From the NCBI GenBank assembly GCA_041398825.1, contig JAWKTX010000020.1, positions 16,645 to 80,644 of the forward strand: a DNA stretch of 64,000 nucleotides, in the 5' to 3' direction. A program made the translations under genes and the position numbers. The first letter of the stretch is position 1. Each line of letters begins with the position of its first letter. The notes beneath the pieces are model-generated. The model ran no database searches and was not told where the DNA came from. It worked only from the letters and a program-made list of their open reading frames with translations. Source of the DNA: Planctomycetaceae bacterium (GTDB taxonomy: Bacteria > Planctomycetota > Planctomycetia > Planctomycetales > Planctomycetaceae). Positions 45,790-56,331 of the stretch are shown piece after piece.

Positions 45790-48414
45790 CTACGGCGATG
45801 TTTCCATAGCCAGGTGTTCTGTGAAAAATCGAAGGCGGCGGGCGGAGGCCCACGGCGTTTCACCGGCACCATGGCCGGCCCCGACCACATACACGTAGTC
45901 AAAATCCTTGCCCGCACGAATCAGTCGGCCAACAACCTGAGTTGTCGACGCAGGATCAACATTGCGATCCAGCTCTCCGACAATCAGCATCAGATGCCCC
46001 TGCAACTGATCGGCATGCTCCATGTTGGAAGATGCCGCATAGTGTTCGCCGACCGGGTAACCCATCCACTGTTCATTCCACCAGATTTTATCCATCCGGT
46101 TGTCATGGCACCCGCAATCCGCCACAGCGACATCGTAGAAATCACCAAACCAAAGCAGTGCCGCCATTGCGTTCTGTCCACCGGCCGAACCGCCATAGAT
46201 GCCAACACGACTCACATCCATCTCGGGGTATTTTGCAGCGGCCGCGGTCATCCAGGCGATTCTGTCAGGAAACCCTGCATCTTTCAGATTCCGGAAGCAC
46301 ACGTCATGAAAGGCCTTTGAACGCCAGGCCGTCCCCATTCCATCGATCTGAACAACAATGGCACCCTCATCCGCAATCGAATGCTGGTGCCCCCACGAAC
46401 TGCGAAAAGCCTTCGGAACATGGTGGTCATGAGGTCCTGCGTAGATATTCTCGATGACCGGGTATTGTTTGTTTGCGTCAAAGTTACGGGGCCGATGGAT
46501 GATTCCCCAAATGTCTGTTTTCCCATCGCGGCCTTTCGCGACGAAACGTTCAGGCAAACCTCCACGAAACGCGATGGTCTCTGATGCGTCCGCCTCCTCA
46601 AGCCTGCAAACCAGGGCACCATCAGCGCTACGAAGTTCAGTGACTGGTGGAAGATCAACGCGCGAATATCGATCCAGAAAGAATGTCCGATCCGGTGACC
46701 AGTCAATCTGATGCGTACCATCACCGTCTGTCAGCACCGCAAAACCCGATCCATCCAGATTGACGCGACAGAAATGCTCGTGATACGGGTCCTGACCGGG
46801 ATGCGTGCCAACTGCATAAAACCAGATAACACCGTTCTGCTCATCAATCTTTTCGATTCGGCGAACGTTCCAGTCACCCGTTGTAATTGCGTTTCTCACC
46901 GTCCCGGATGCAACATCATACAGATACAGGTGATTCCAGCCCGTCCGCTCACTGGCCCAAATCAGTCGACCATCAGATAACCAGTGCAGTTCAAACTTGC
47001 CGCTCGACGAATAGTGAATAAATGTGTCACTATGCTCGTCGACGACCGTTCGAATTCTGCCTGTTGATAATGTCAATTCAAGGACGCGCAGGGTTTGATG
47101 TCCGCGTTCGTTGTACAACCAGTAACAATGGTCCGATTCATCAAACCGCAGGAATTGCAGTTGCCACGGATTCGCAAAGAGATCACGTTCGATTTCGATT
47201 TCGACAAACTGACCATCGTCATTCCGTCGAAACAATCGAGGCCATGAAACAGGAACTGCGTCACCCGGCTTAAGATAAGGATAAGAACGCAGTTGCGGCT
47301 GAAGACCGTCCGCCGGTGAAGATTCGATGTAATGAACGCGGCGTTCCATCACACGCTGTGTCTGCAACGCAATCAGGTAACCGGAATCAGGAGACCACCG
47401 AACATCTGCTTCGTGTTCACTCCCATCCTCTCTGTCATAAGCCATGCCAACCAGTCGTTCCCGCGATCGATCGAGCTGGAATGTCATTTCCGACGTGGCA
47501 TCGGTTGTCAGTGCCTTTTGGTCCGGCGTCCCCTGTTCCTGCCGCTCGCTGGCATTTGAAGCGACGGATTCGATCCAGAGATTGTTATCCCGAACAAATG
47601 CCTTCAGACTCTCATCCGGAGACAAAGACCGGCCGACATCTGCCTGCGGTCGTCGCCCCTGACCATTCCGCGGTCCTCGCCGGATAACGCTGCCGGCGGT
47701 ATCAGCATTGATCACGATTTCCGCAGGAGTATCCGTTGCCTGCAGACAACCAATGGGTTCATTATTCTCAAATGCCAGCAGCCAGCAATGTCCCGAAAAA
47801 GTATGCTGCCGCCTGGTTTGACCGGGCTCAATGTTGCCATAGCTTTGGCGTTGCCCGCCGGTATTGATCCACAACAACCGGATGGGGGCATCTGTCGCAT
47901 TGGTGACAACAATTTCGGTATCGCTCCCGCCGGAACGCGAAGGACGCACTGGCAGAAACAATCGGGCGTCTGATTCTTTCGCGATTCCTGCCTCCTGCTT
48001 CAGCTCGCCGGAAACAACATTCAGCCGAAAGGTGCCATCAGGGCCTTTCAACAGCACGGAGTTGTCGTCAGGAAACTCCAGATCCTGCACGGGCAATCGT
48101 GATGCAGGGATCTCGCGGGTCAGTAACTTCGACAGTCTCTCTGCAACCTGCTGATGATCGAACGCAGGTAAACGCATACCTGTATTTGCATCGACGAGGA
48201 TGAATGCGTTCTGATCTGGTCCGGTGGAAACCTGATACCAGAATTTCTGACCATCCGAGAACCAATGTGGCTCAACACGATCTCGGTAGACTCGCGGCGG
48301 CTGACCGAAAGCAATCTTCACGGACAGAAAAAAGAGGGCACTGCATGCCAGAAATCGCAGGCTGACCGGCAAACGGTGCGGAGATCTGTTGCTGATGTGA
48401 ATGACGCTGTACAT
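45790..48414 (-). CDS. S9B (dipeptidyl-peptidase IV-like) peptidase with inserted VHL-like beta domain
   Basis: 874 aa from ATG 48414; signal peptide LRFLACSALFFLSVKIAFG. The N-terminal propeller (DPPIV_N type) includes ERLVGMAYDREDGSEHEADVRWSPDSGYLIALQ, FLRFDESDHCYWLYNERGHQ and IDWSPDRTFFLDRYS. The C-terminal alpha/beta-hydrolase has the nucleophile motif GIYGGSAGGQNA, the Asp in LIVGELDRNVDP and the His in VVGAGHGAGE. Such enzymes remove dipeptides, typically after proline. Between residues about 165 and 235 lies an extra domain, with RLLWINTGGQRQSYGNI and FSGHCWLLAF, that closely resembles the von Hippel-Lindau beta domain (its LWlNf.GepqpY and GH.Wlf motifs). Confidence 0.85.
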   Translation of the reverse strand: MYSVIHISNRSPHRLPVSLRFLACSALFFLSVKIAFGQPPRVYRDRVEPHWFSDGQKFWYQVSTGPDQNAFILVDANTGMRLPAFDHQQVAERLSKLLTREIPASRLPVQDLEFPDDNSVLLKGPDGTFRLNVVSGELKQEAGIAKESDARLFLPVRPSRSGGSDTEIVVTNATDAPIRLLWINTGGQRQSYGNIEPGQTRRQHTFSGHCWLLAFENNEPIGCLQATDTPAEIVINADTAGSVIRRGPRNGQGRRPQADVGRSLSPDESLKAFVRDNNLWIESVASNASERQEQGTPDQKALTTDATSEMTFQLDRSRERLVGMAYDREDGSEHEADVRWSPDSGYLIALQTQRVMERRVHYIESSPADGLQPQLRSYPYLKPGDAVPVSWPRLFRRNDDGQFVEIEIERDLFANPWQLQFLRFDESDHCYWLYNERGHQTLRVLELTLSTGRIRTVVDEHSDTFIHYSSSGKFELHWLSDGRLIWASERTGWNHLYLYDVASGTVRNAITTGDWNVRRIEKIDEQNGVIWFYAVGTHPGQDPYHEHFCRVNLDGSGFAVLTDGDGTHQIDWSPDRTFFLDRYSRVDLPPVTELRSADGALVCRLEEADASETIAFRGGLPERFVAKGRDGKTDIWGIIHRPRNFDANKQYPVIENIYAGPHDHHVPKAFRSSWGHQHSIADEGAIVVQIDGMGTAWRSKAFHDVCFRNLKDAGFPDRIAWMTAAAAKYPEMDVSRVGIYGGSAGGQNAMAALLWFGDFYDVAVADCGCHDNRMDKIWWNEQWMGYPVGEHYAASSNMEHADQLQGHLMLIVGELDRNVDPASTTQVVGRLIRAGKDFDYVYVVGAGHGAGETPWASARRLRFFTEHLAMETSP

Positions 48415-48556
48415 TATTGTTTCCATATTCAAAACCGATCGCCCCATCCACTTTGACTCATCGGTCCTGCAAAGCTGGTGGCTGTTCTCGATGCGACAGG
48501 AAAACTACATTGGAGCACTCCGCCCCACAAGGACTACAAAGCCAAAGCTCGCCAAC

Positions 48557-51500
48557 ATGCGAAGAACAGCCTCCAAACGAGAACACGCGACTGATGCACA
48601 CGGCACTCATCAGGTCAACAGATTACAGACCGCCATTCGAACATTATTGACGCTGTTGACGCTCGCAGGATCAAAAGACGCAGTGGTTGCTCAGCCACCC
48701 GCGCCAGCGACGAATGAGACGTCCGTCAATTTTCGTGAACAAGTGCTGCCAATTCTTGCGACGAACTGCTTTGCCTGCCACGGTGCTGATGAAGAGGCGC
48801 GGCAGGCAGACCTGCGACTCGACCTTCCTGCAGACGCAAACGCATCTCCGGACTCCTCCGCATCCCGAGCCATTGTTGCTCATCAGCCGGACCGGAGTGA
48901 ATTGATGATCCGCATTCTCTCGGAAGATGCCGAATTGAAAATGCCCCCTCCCGACTCCGGCCACTCGCTGCAGCCGGCGGAAATACAGTTGCTGAAACAA
49001 TGGATCGAACAGGGTGCCGCCTACGAGACGCACTGGGCATTCGTCCGCCCTGCTCTTCCCAGTGTCCCGAGTGTCAAACGAAGTGAATGGTGTCGGAATC
49101 CAATTGACAACTTTGTTGCCGCAAAGCTCGAAGAGCTGACTCTGGCCCCCGCCGCGCATGCAGATCCTTATGCGCTAATCCGCCGAGTCTATCTGGACCT
49201 GACAGGGCTGCCTCCCACACCAGAGGCTGCGGACAAATTCGCAGCTGATCCCTCACAGGACGCATTCGCGGCTGTCGTCGATCAGTTGCTCGCCTCACCA
49301 CAATTTGGCGAACACTGGGCGAGGATGTGGCTGGATCTCGCTCGCTACGCCGACACTAAAGGCTACGAGAAAGATCAGCCCAGAACGATCTGGCGATATC
49401 GAGACTGGGTGATCGAAGCGTTTAACAAGGACATGCCCTTTGATCAGTTCACCCGAGAACAACTTGCTGGTGATCTGTTACCTGAGGCAACGACCAGTCA
49501 GATGCTGGCAACAGCATTTCACAGAAATACGATGACGAATGACGAAGGCGGAACCGACAACGAAGAGTTTCGAATTGCTGCTGTTAAAGATCGCGTTGAT
49601 ACCACAGTTCAGGTATGGATGGGTCTGACCATGGGTTGTGCGAAATGCCATTCGCATAAATACGATCCCATCACTCAGCGCGAGTACTACCAGTTCATGG
49701 CCTACTTCAATCAGACTGAGGATGAGGATCGACCCGACGACTCACCAAAGCTGCCCACCCCAACACCGCAGCAACAACAACAGCTCGACAGTATCCAAAA
49801 GCAAATCGCTGACACGCAATCACAACTGGATCAGCTGACAGCATCGCTGCCTGAGCAGAAAGTCAACTGGGAAAGGACTCTTGCGGGACAAACCACGTGG
49901 AAGATCGTGACTCCTGAAACAGCAGAAGCATCCCATGGCTCGACACTGACAATCCAGGACGATGGCAGTGTGCTCGCCAGCGGAGCACTTCCGGGAACCG
50001 ATGTTTATCAAATCACTCTGACCGAAAACGGACCCATCACGGCCTTGCGACTGGAAGCCCTGACACACAAGTCACTGCCTCGCAAGGGACCGGGCAGAAC
50101 CAGGGGAGATCCAAACTTTGTTCTCAGCGAACTCACTGTTGAACGAATCGACGCAGAGGGTCAGGCCCTGCAAACCATCCCGCTCAGCAATGCCAAAGCG
50201 GACTTCTCACAAACCAACTGGGACGTCACAAAGGCGATTGATGGCGATTCAGCAACGGGATGGGCAATCTCACCGCAACAGGGCCAGCCGCACGTCGCCA
50301 TTTTTGAATTCAGTTCGCCTCTGTCGATCCCGCAAGGACAATCACTGCGAATTCGGCTTTCGCAGCAATACCCGGCCAATAGTCTGCTGCTGGGCTGTGT
50401 TCGATTCTCAGTTACGTCTGAACCATTCGAAAGCCTGACACCGTCCTTTCCGCTTCTGGCTGAGATCGCTGGAATTCCCGACTCACTTCGCACCGATGAA
50501 CAACGTCAGCAGTTGACCGAAGCCTTCCAGAAACAGAATGACCAGACAGCACCACTCGCGAAGCAACGCGATGCCCTGAAGGCTCAGGTAGACAGCATTC
50601 ACCAGCAAATTCCATTGACGCCTGTCATGCGAGACAGAAACCCGGAACGCCAACGGAAAAATGTGATCCATGTTCGCGGCAATTTCCTGCAACCTGGCGA
50701 TGAAGTACAGGCGGCCTTGCCACAGGCGTTTGGAGAAGCACCAGACGCAGGAAACCGACTTGCCGTGGCCAACTGGATTCTGTCACCATCCAATCCACTC
50801 ACCTCTCGCGTGCTGGCAAATCGACTCTGGGCTCGTTTGTTCGGACGCGGCATCGTTGAAACCGAAGAAGACTTCGGGATTCAGGGGACCGTTCCGACCC
50901 ATCCGGAACTTCTGGACTGGCTGGCCATTCAAATCCAGGAGACTCACCAGTGGTCCATTAAAAGGATGCTGCGCACCATGGTTCTGTCTTCAACTTACCA
51001 GCAAAGCAGCCATATTTCACCGGCGTCCCGGCAACGAGATCCCGATAACAGATGGCTAAGCCGAAGTCCGCGTTTCCGCTTGTCAGCAGAAGTCGTGAGA
51101 GATCAGTCATTATTCGTATCCGGATTACTTACGAATAAGATCGGTGGCCCGTCAGTCATGCCACCGCAGCCGGAAGGCATCTGGAGAGCGACGTACAGTT
51201 CAATGAAATGGGAATCTGCTGAAAACGAAGATCGTTATCGGCGAGGCCTTTACACGTTTCTTCGCCGGACCAGCCCCTACCCTTCCATGATCACCTTCGA
51301 CGCTGGCAGCGGCGAAGTTTGTCAGCTGAGACGCATCCGAACGAACACACCTCTTCAGGCACTGGTCACACTGAACGACCCGGTGTTTGTCGAAGCCGCC
51401 GGAGCTCTCGCACGCACAGCAATTGATCAGGGGGAAGGAACAAGCATCGATCACGACCTGAAGGCAACAAGCGACGTCATTCGAAAGATGTTCCGAAGGG

Positions 51501-51716
51501 CACTTGTGCGAAAAGCAAACCCGCAGGAACTCAATCGCCTTCTTTCGCTGTTCGAAGAAGCCCGTCGCTCCTTTTCATCCGGGGAATCTTGTGGAATTCC
51601 TGCAATCCGCACGCTTGAAACCACAGGAAAACAATCAGGCCAATATCAATGCGGCGGCCTTCACTGTAGTCGCCAGCGTCATTCTGAATCTGGACGAAAT
51701 GCTGATGAAACCATAA
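48557..51716 (+). pseudogene. PSD1 cytochrome (DUF1549/DUF1553), frameshifted near the C-terminus
   Basis: Start ATG 48557, with export segment ending VVAQPP. It has a cytochrome c-like motif CFACHGADEE (heme CXXCH) and FRLDLPAD-like ADLRLDLPAD. DUF1549 follows (PIDNFVAAKLEELTLAPA, WARMWLDLARYADTKGYEKDQPR, TMGCAKCHSHKYDPI), then a concanavalin-like insertion and DUF1553 (NPLTSRVLANRLWARLFGRGIVETEEDFG, TPLQALVTLNDPVFVEAA). After RRSFSSG the frame is lost at GGGG (51582-51585). The +1 frame then continues NLVEFLQSARLKPQ and ends AAFTVVASVILNLDE, the normal DUF1553 end, with a stop at 51716. Unshifted, translation runs to 51754 with an unrelated tail. One extra G explains the break; it may be mutation or sequencing error. 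Confidence 0.8.
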
Positions 51717-52219
51717 CCCATCAGGCCGGGAATCGACACCAAGTGATGAGCTGACGACGACTATCTGAAGATCGTCAGTTTCTACCTCGCCGTTTATCAA
51801 TCGGACCGAGTGACAGAACCTATCGAGCGGGACTCTATTCGCCCGGTCCTTGCAACTCACACGGCAGCTTGTCGCTCCTGGAATGCTCCCGACGACCAAC
51901 CGGATTTCCGAGTTCCTGCGTCAGGATGACGCACGTCCTGTTCGCAAAACCTGTACATGAGATCTGGCGATCTGATCCAGCAGGGTAAGGCGAAGAAAGT
52001 CCATTGCGGGCAACACGAACAGAGATCGTCGGCCTGTGATGCGGGAGGCGGTCAATGCGTTTTCGCCAGAGAAGTCTCGACTAGACGACCGCTGTTTGCC
52101 AGCATTGCTTCAGTCGCCCATATGGCGGGTGTACTATTACCCCCGAAACAAGATTCCCGGAAAAACAAGGGTGACCCTGGTCATGATCTGAGTAACCTCA
52201 GTGCTATTGTGCGGAAACT
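51717..52219. other. intergenic region before the CRISPR locus
   Basis: 503 bp without a gene I can support. Near the right end there are two GGGT/ACCC inverted repeats, GGGTGTACTATTACCC (52128-52143) and GGGTGACCC (52169-52177). They are possible operator sites for the WYL regulator that starts at 52220; the first contains a TACTAT box. This is a weak inference. Confidence 0.35.
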
Positions 52220-53217
52220 ATGAGTGCATCGAAATCTCTGATCCGCCAATGGCGACTGCTGAAATTACTAGCTGACGCCCACACCGGATACACCGTCAAA
52301 GAATTAAGTGCCGAGATGGAAGTCTCTCTGGAGACAATCCGCCGTGATATTTCTGACCTGACTACCGGCGGCTTCCGCGTTTGTGAAAGCGTGGGTTTCC
52401 GAGGTGTCAAACGATGGCGAGTTGAAGGTTTTCGTGAAGCGTTCGGTTTTACAATCACCGACTTGCTGTCGATCTACATGGGGCGCCAATTCCTGGAGCC
52501 TTTGGCCGGCACACCATTCTGGGATGGTCAACACAAGGTCTTCAGCAAGATCCGGGGAGCTCTGGGCGAGCAGGCCCTGCGTTACCTGCAAAAACTGGCA
52601 GCGTCGCTGCACACAACAGCGGTGGGTTCCAGCGACTACAGCAAACGATGGAAGATGATCGACCAGTTGATTATCGCTGTCGAAGACCGACTTGTGTCAC
52701 TGATTGTCTATCAGTCAGACCAGGCCACGGAACCTGTTGAACAGGAAGTTTATCCTCAGGGCTTTGTGTTTCATCGCGGCAGTCTGTACCTGATTGCATG
52801 GTCCAGTCGCCGATCAGAAATCCGCACCTACAAAATGGACCGCATCGATGATGTGCATTCCACCAACCTGAAAGCCAGCATCCCCAGAAATTCAATCTGG
52901 CCGACTGGCTGGAACACAGCTTCGAGTCTTCCAAAGCGGCAGCGGCCAGCTGCAAACCATACGCATCCATTTTGCTCGCGATGTCGCCCGCTACGTCAAA
53001 GAATCCCGCTGGCACAAAAGCCAGAAACTGAGCCAACAAAAGGACGGCAGCCTGATCGCCGAATTCCGTCTGACCGACACCCAGGAGATTAAGCGCTGGA
53101 TCATGAGCTTCGGCCCCAATGCCACGGTGCTGGAACCCAGGGCACTGGTGGAAGAGATCTCGATGGATCTTGACCGATGCGGCTCACTCTATGTCCAGGA
53201 AAGAATCCGGTCAATGA
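52220..53217 (+). pseudogene. WYL-domain transcriptional regulator, frameshifted
   Basis: An N-terminal DeoR/HTH_11 helix-turn-helix (QWRLLKLLADAHTGYTVKELSAEMEVSLETIRRDISDL) is followed by a WYL domain (LIIAVEDRLVSLIVYQSD, VYPQGFVFHRGSLYLIAWSSRR, EIRTYKMDRIDDVH). The frame breaks near 52884 and again near 52925. The other frames then supply the missing WYL C-terminus: FNLADWLEHSF, GQLQTIRIHFARDVARYV, SLIAEFRLTDTQEIKRWIMSF and VLEPRALVEEISMDLD. Each break is repaired by adding one base. WYL regulators commonly control CRISPR-Cas and other defence loci by binding nucleotides or nucleic acid. The end is placed at the TGA overlapping the ATG at 53214, assuming another shift there; the present frame runs to 53336. 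Confidence 0.75.
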
Positions 53218-53235
53218 CTGAAAACCGGAATTGCG

Positions 53236-56019
53236 GTGTGGCCAAGCTGGGATTGGGGGACTTATCCGGAAGAATCACATCCAGTGGCTTGTCACCTGCT
53301 GGATGTGGGAAACGCATGCCTCGCCCTTTGGAATAAGTCCATGGGAGACGAACTGCGGGCACGGTGGGCACGATGCCTCTCGTTGGATGAACAAACGGCG
53401 GGACGATGGATTGCATTTTGGGCGGCGACGCATGACATCGGTAAAATTTCGCCGGGATTTCAGTTCAAGTCACCGTCGGCAAAACAACAGTTGAAGGCGT
53501 TGGGCTTCGCGATCAGCTCCTCACCGGTCTTGCCCCACGCCAGACTGTCGGCAGTTTATCTCCAGGACGAATTGAGTGATCCCCGGAACGGCGCATGGCC
53601 AGCCGTTTCAAAAAAGATGGCTGCATGTGTGGCTGCGGTTGTCGGCGGACACCACGGTGTCATCCCCGGGGCAGGTGAACTGCGAAATTGCCGCAACTCG
53701 CTGGGCCAGGGGGCATGGGTTGAAGCTCGCTCACGAGTCATGACATTGATCGCAGACGAGTTTTCGGTAGCGGGTTCGGTCCCTCCTTGCGAACTCATTC
53801 CAGAAGCCGGAGGATTCTGGCTGTTTCTTGCCGGGCTGATTTCCGTAGCCGACTGGGTGGGATCGAACGCGAAATTCTTCCAGGCGAACGGTCGATGGGC
53901 CGGTGCGGACGTTGATTGGGACGAATACCGGCAACTATCGCAGCAACGCGCCGACGATGCTGTGCGTCAGCTCGGCTTTGGAAGGTGGTCACCACGAAAA
54001 ACGGGGCCCTTGTCCTTCACTGATGTTCATCCCGAAATTCAGTCGCCCCGGCCGCTACAGAAATGTTGTGTTGAGATCGTGAGCCACACGACGAAACCGC
54101 AGCTTGTTCTGATCGAAGCTCCGATGGGAGAAGGCAAGACAGAAGCTGCGGTCTATCTTGCAGACCATTCCAGTCACGTACTTGGTGGCCGCGGATTGTA
54201 TATTGCCCTGCCGACTCAGGCGACGTCCAATCAGATGTTTAGCAGAATCGAAAAGTGGTTACGGCAGCGATATCAGTTCGAAGATGAAACCCAACGAATT
54301 AATCTGCAATTGCTGCACGGCAGGACCGGTTTCTCTGAAGCCTTCTCTGAACTGCTTAAGATCGCGGAAATTGACACTACGGAAACACGCCTCCATCACG
54401 CAATATGGTGACGGAATGAAGCCACCTTCGGCCAACGTGTTGGCCGAATCATGGTTTGCAGAAAATCGCAAACAGCAACTTCTGGCACCGTTTGGTGGTG
54501 GTACGATCGATCAGCTGTTAATGGCGGTACTGCAGACCAAACACCATTTCGTGAGGTTGTTGGGCTGTGCGGCAAAACTGTAATTCTGGACGAAGTGCAT
54601 GCCTACGACGCCTATGACGACTCTGATGGAGCGATTGCTGGAATGGCTGGCAAGTCTCGGCTGTCCTGTGGTGCTGCTTAGCGCAACGCTGCCATCTGAG
54701 CGACGGAAGAAGCTGATCGGAGCCTACACCGAATTTGTGAAGTGACACTGCCAACGGACACCTATCCACGAATCACAGTTGCGAAATATGGTGAAGACCA
54801 GCTCGCCTCACACGCCGTAGAAACAGACCCAGCCAGACATCTGACTGTCAGAATCGCGTGGCTTAATGAAACGGAATTGGTGACTCAACTGCAGGACGTT
54901 CTGAATGATGGAGGATGCGTTGGCATTGTCTGCAATACGGTTCAGCGTGCTCAGAATATGTTTCGTACGCTGGCAGATGCTTTCAGAATGATGGCGTCGA
55001 GGTTAACCTTTTCCATGCACGCTTCCCTGTCGCAGATCGCATGCGAATCGAGGGACAAGTGTTGGAATCACTGGGGCGTCCAATCGACAATCCCAAGCGG
55101 CCTCCACGCATGATTCTTGTCGCGACTCAGGTTATTGAGCAGAGTCTCGACCTCGATTTTGACCTGCTGATTTCTGAAGTCGCTCCGATTGACCTGATTC
55201 TGCAGAGAGCGGGAAGACTCCATCGACATCCAGGGCGACCGCGGCGTATCGCCTCGTCACTCCACAACTGTGGCTGGTGAAACCAGTATTGGATGAGGTC
55301 GGTATCCCCGACCAGGCGTTTCAGTCGGGTTTACTGAACAGGGGAAATACCGCCCCGGAATCTACGATCGGCATATTCTGCTGCGAACATGGCTGACGTT
55401 GGTTGGCGAACTCAGCAGTGATCAAACAATTCATCTGCCCAACAACCTTGAGCGACTTGTCGAGAACGTTTACTCCCCACCGACGTTCGCAACCTTTTTC
55501 CCGCTGATTGGCGTTCGAATGGAACGAACGTGGGAGGGTCTGCAGCAGGGAATTCAAAACAGCGAGTCAAAAAGGCCACCGATGTGCGAGTGCCCGCACC
55601 AGGAGCCGATGATCTGCTGACGGGCTCACGCCCGCAACTTAATGAAGACGATCCCGCAGTGCATCGAAACCTGCAGGCAGTCACTCGTGAAGGCGACCCG
55701 TCGATGACGCTTGTTCTGCTCTACAAGGAAAGATGGGCTGCTGTCTCTTGATGCAGAAGGAACGGAGCTCGTGGTGCTGAAGTCCGCTCCGTCGACACAG
55801 ACAGTCCGCAAGTTGCTCGAACGATCGTTGTCCATTTCCAACCGATTTTGGGTCAATCACTTTACAGCCCAGGACGTGCCTGTTGGTTGGCGAAAATCAG
55901 GGGCTCTCTGCTACGCCCGAGCTGTCTCACTTAACGCTTCCGGCCGGTACAGTGCTGGTACGCATCACCTCAGATTTGATCCGGAACTCGGACTCGTTTT
56001 CGAGCGGGAGGAATCATGA
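53236..56019 (+). pseudogene. cas3: CRISPR-associated helicase/nuclease Cas3 (type I-E), with about ten frameshifts
   Basis: An HD nuclease domain begins SWDWGTYPEESHPVACHLLDVG and has HDIGK and GGHHGVIPG. The SF2 helicase has Walker A APMGEGKTEAA, LPTQATSNQMF, the DEVH box in VILDEVHAYDAY, LLSATLP, and motif VI-region VIEQSLDLDFDLLISEVAPIDLILQRAGRLHRH. The C-terminal domain includes GIYDRHILLRTWLTL. These parts lie in different frames: breaks are near 54400, 54562, 54612, 54731, 54980, 55247, 55335, 55574 and 55727, and probably 53230. Most are repaired by one added base. Cas3 unwinds and degrades DNA bound by Cascade. As read the gene is broken; no in-frame nonsense codon remains once the shifts are repaired, so sequencing error must be excluded. 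The stop shares TCATGA with the convergent toxin gene. Confidence 0.85.
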
Positions 56020-56331
56020 ATCACTTTGGATTCGGTCAAGCAAAGCTTCTGTGTTGCGGCTCAGGTGAACAATCGCGTAGACGACCACTTCCGATCGCAC
56101 GATTTCAAACACAATCACATATGGAAATCGCTTCAGACGACACCGTCGAATGGGGCGATCGACAGTCAAGGCTTCGAGTATCGGAAAGCTTGCTGCGTCG
56201 ACTTCAATCGCCGTCATTGCGGCTTCATACTGATCCAGAAACTGGTTGCCGAGTCCGGACTGCTGTTCTTCATACCAGAGAGCCGCAGCAGTCAATTCCT
56301 GTTCAGCAACTGACCAGATGCGAACGTTCAC
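56014..56331 (-). CDS. ParE/RelE-superfamily toxin
   Basis: 105 aa from GTG 56331, overlapping the antitoxin stop (GTGA). ParE-like features: VAEQELTAAALWYEEQQSGLGNQFLDQYEAAMTAI at the N-terminus, then IRRCRLKRFPYVIVFEIVRSEVVVYAIVHLSRN, the usual FPY.v.y......v.v..v.H..R end. Family members inhibit gyrase or cleave mRNA on ribosomes; which applies is not visible. The gene lies inside the cas locus on the opposite strand, converging with cas3 through a shared TCATGA. Upstream of the antitoxin lies the mini-CRISPR at 56642-56731. Confidence 0.8.
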   Translation of the reverse strand: MNVRIWSVAEQELTAAALWYEEQQSGLGNQFLDQYEAAMTAIEVDAASFPILEALTVDRPIRRCRLKRFPYVIVFEIVRSEVVVYAIVHLSRNTEALLDRIQSDS

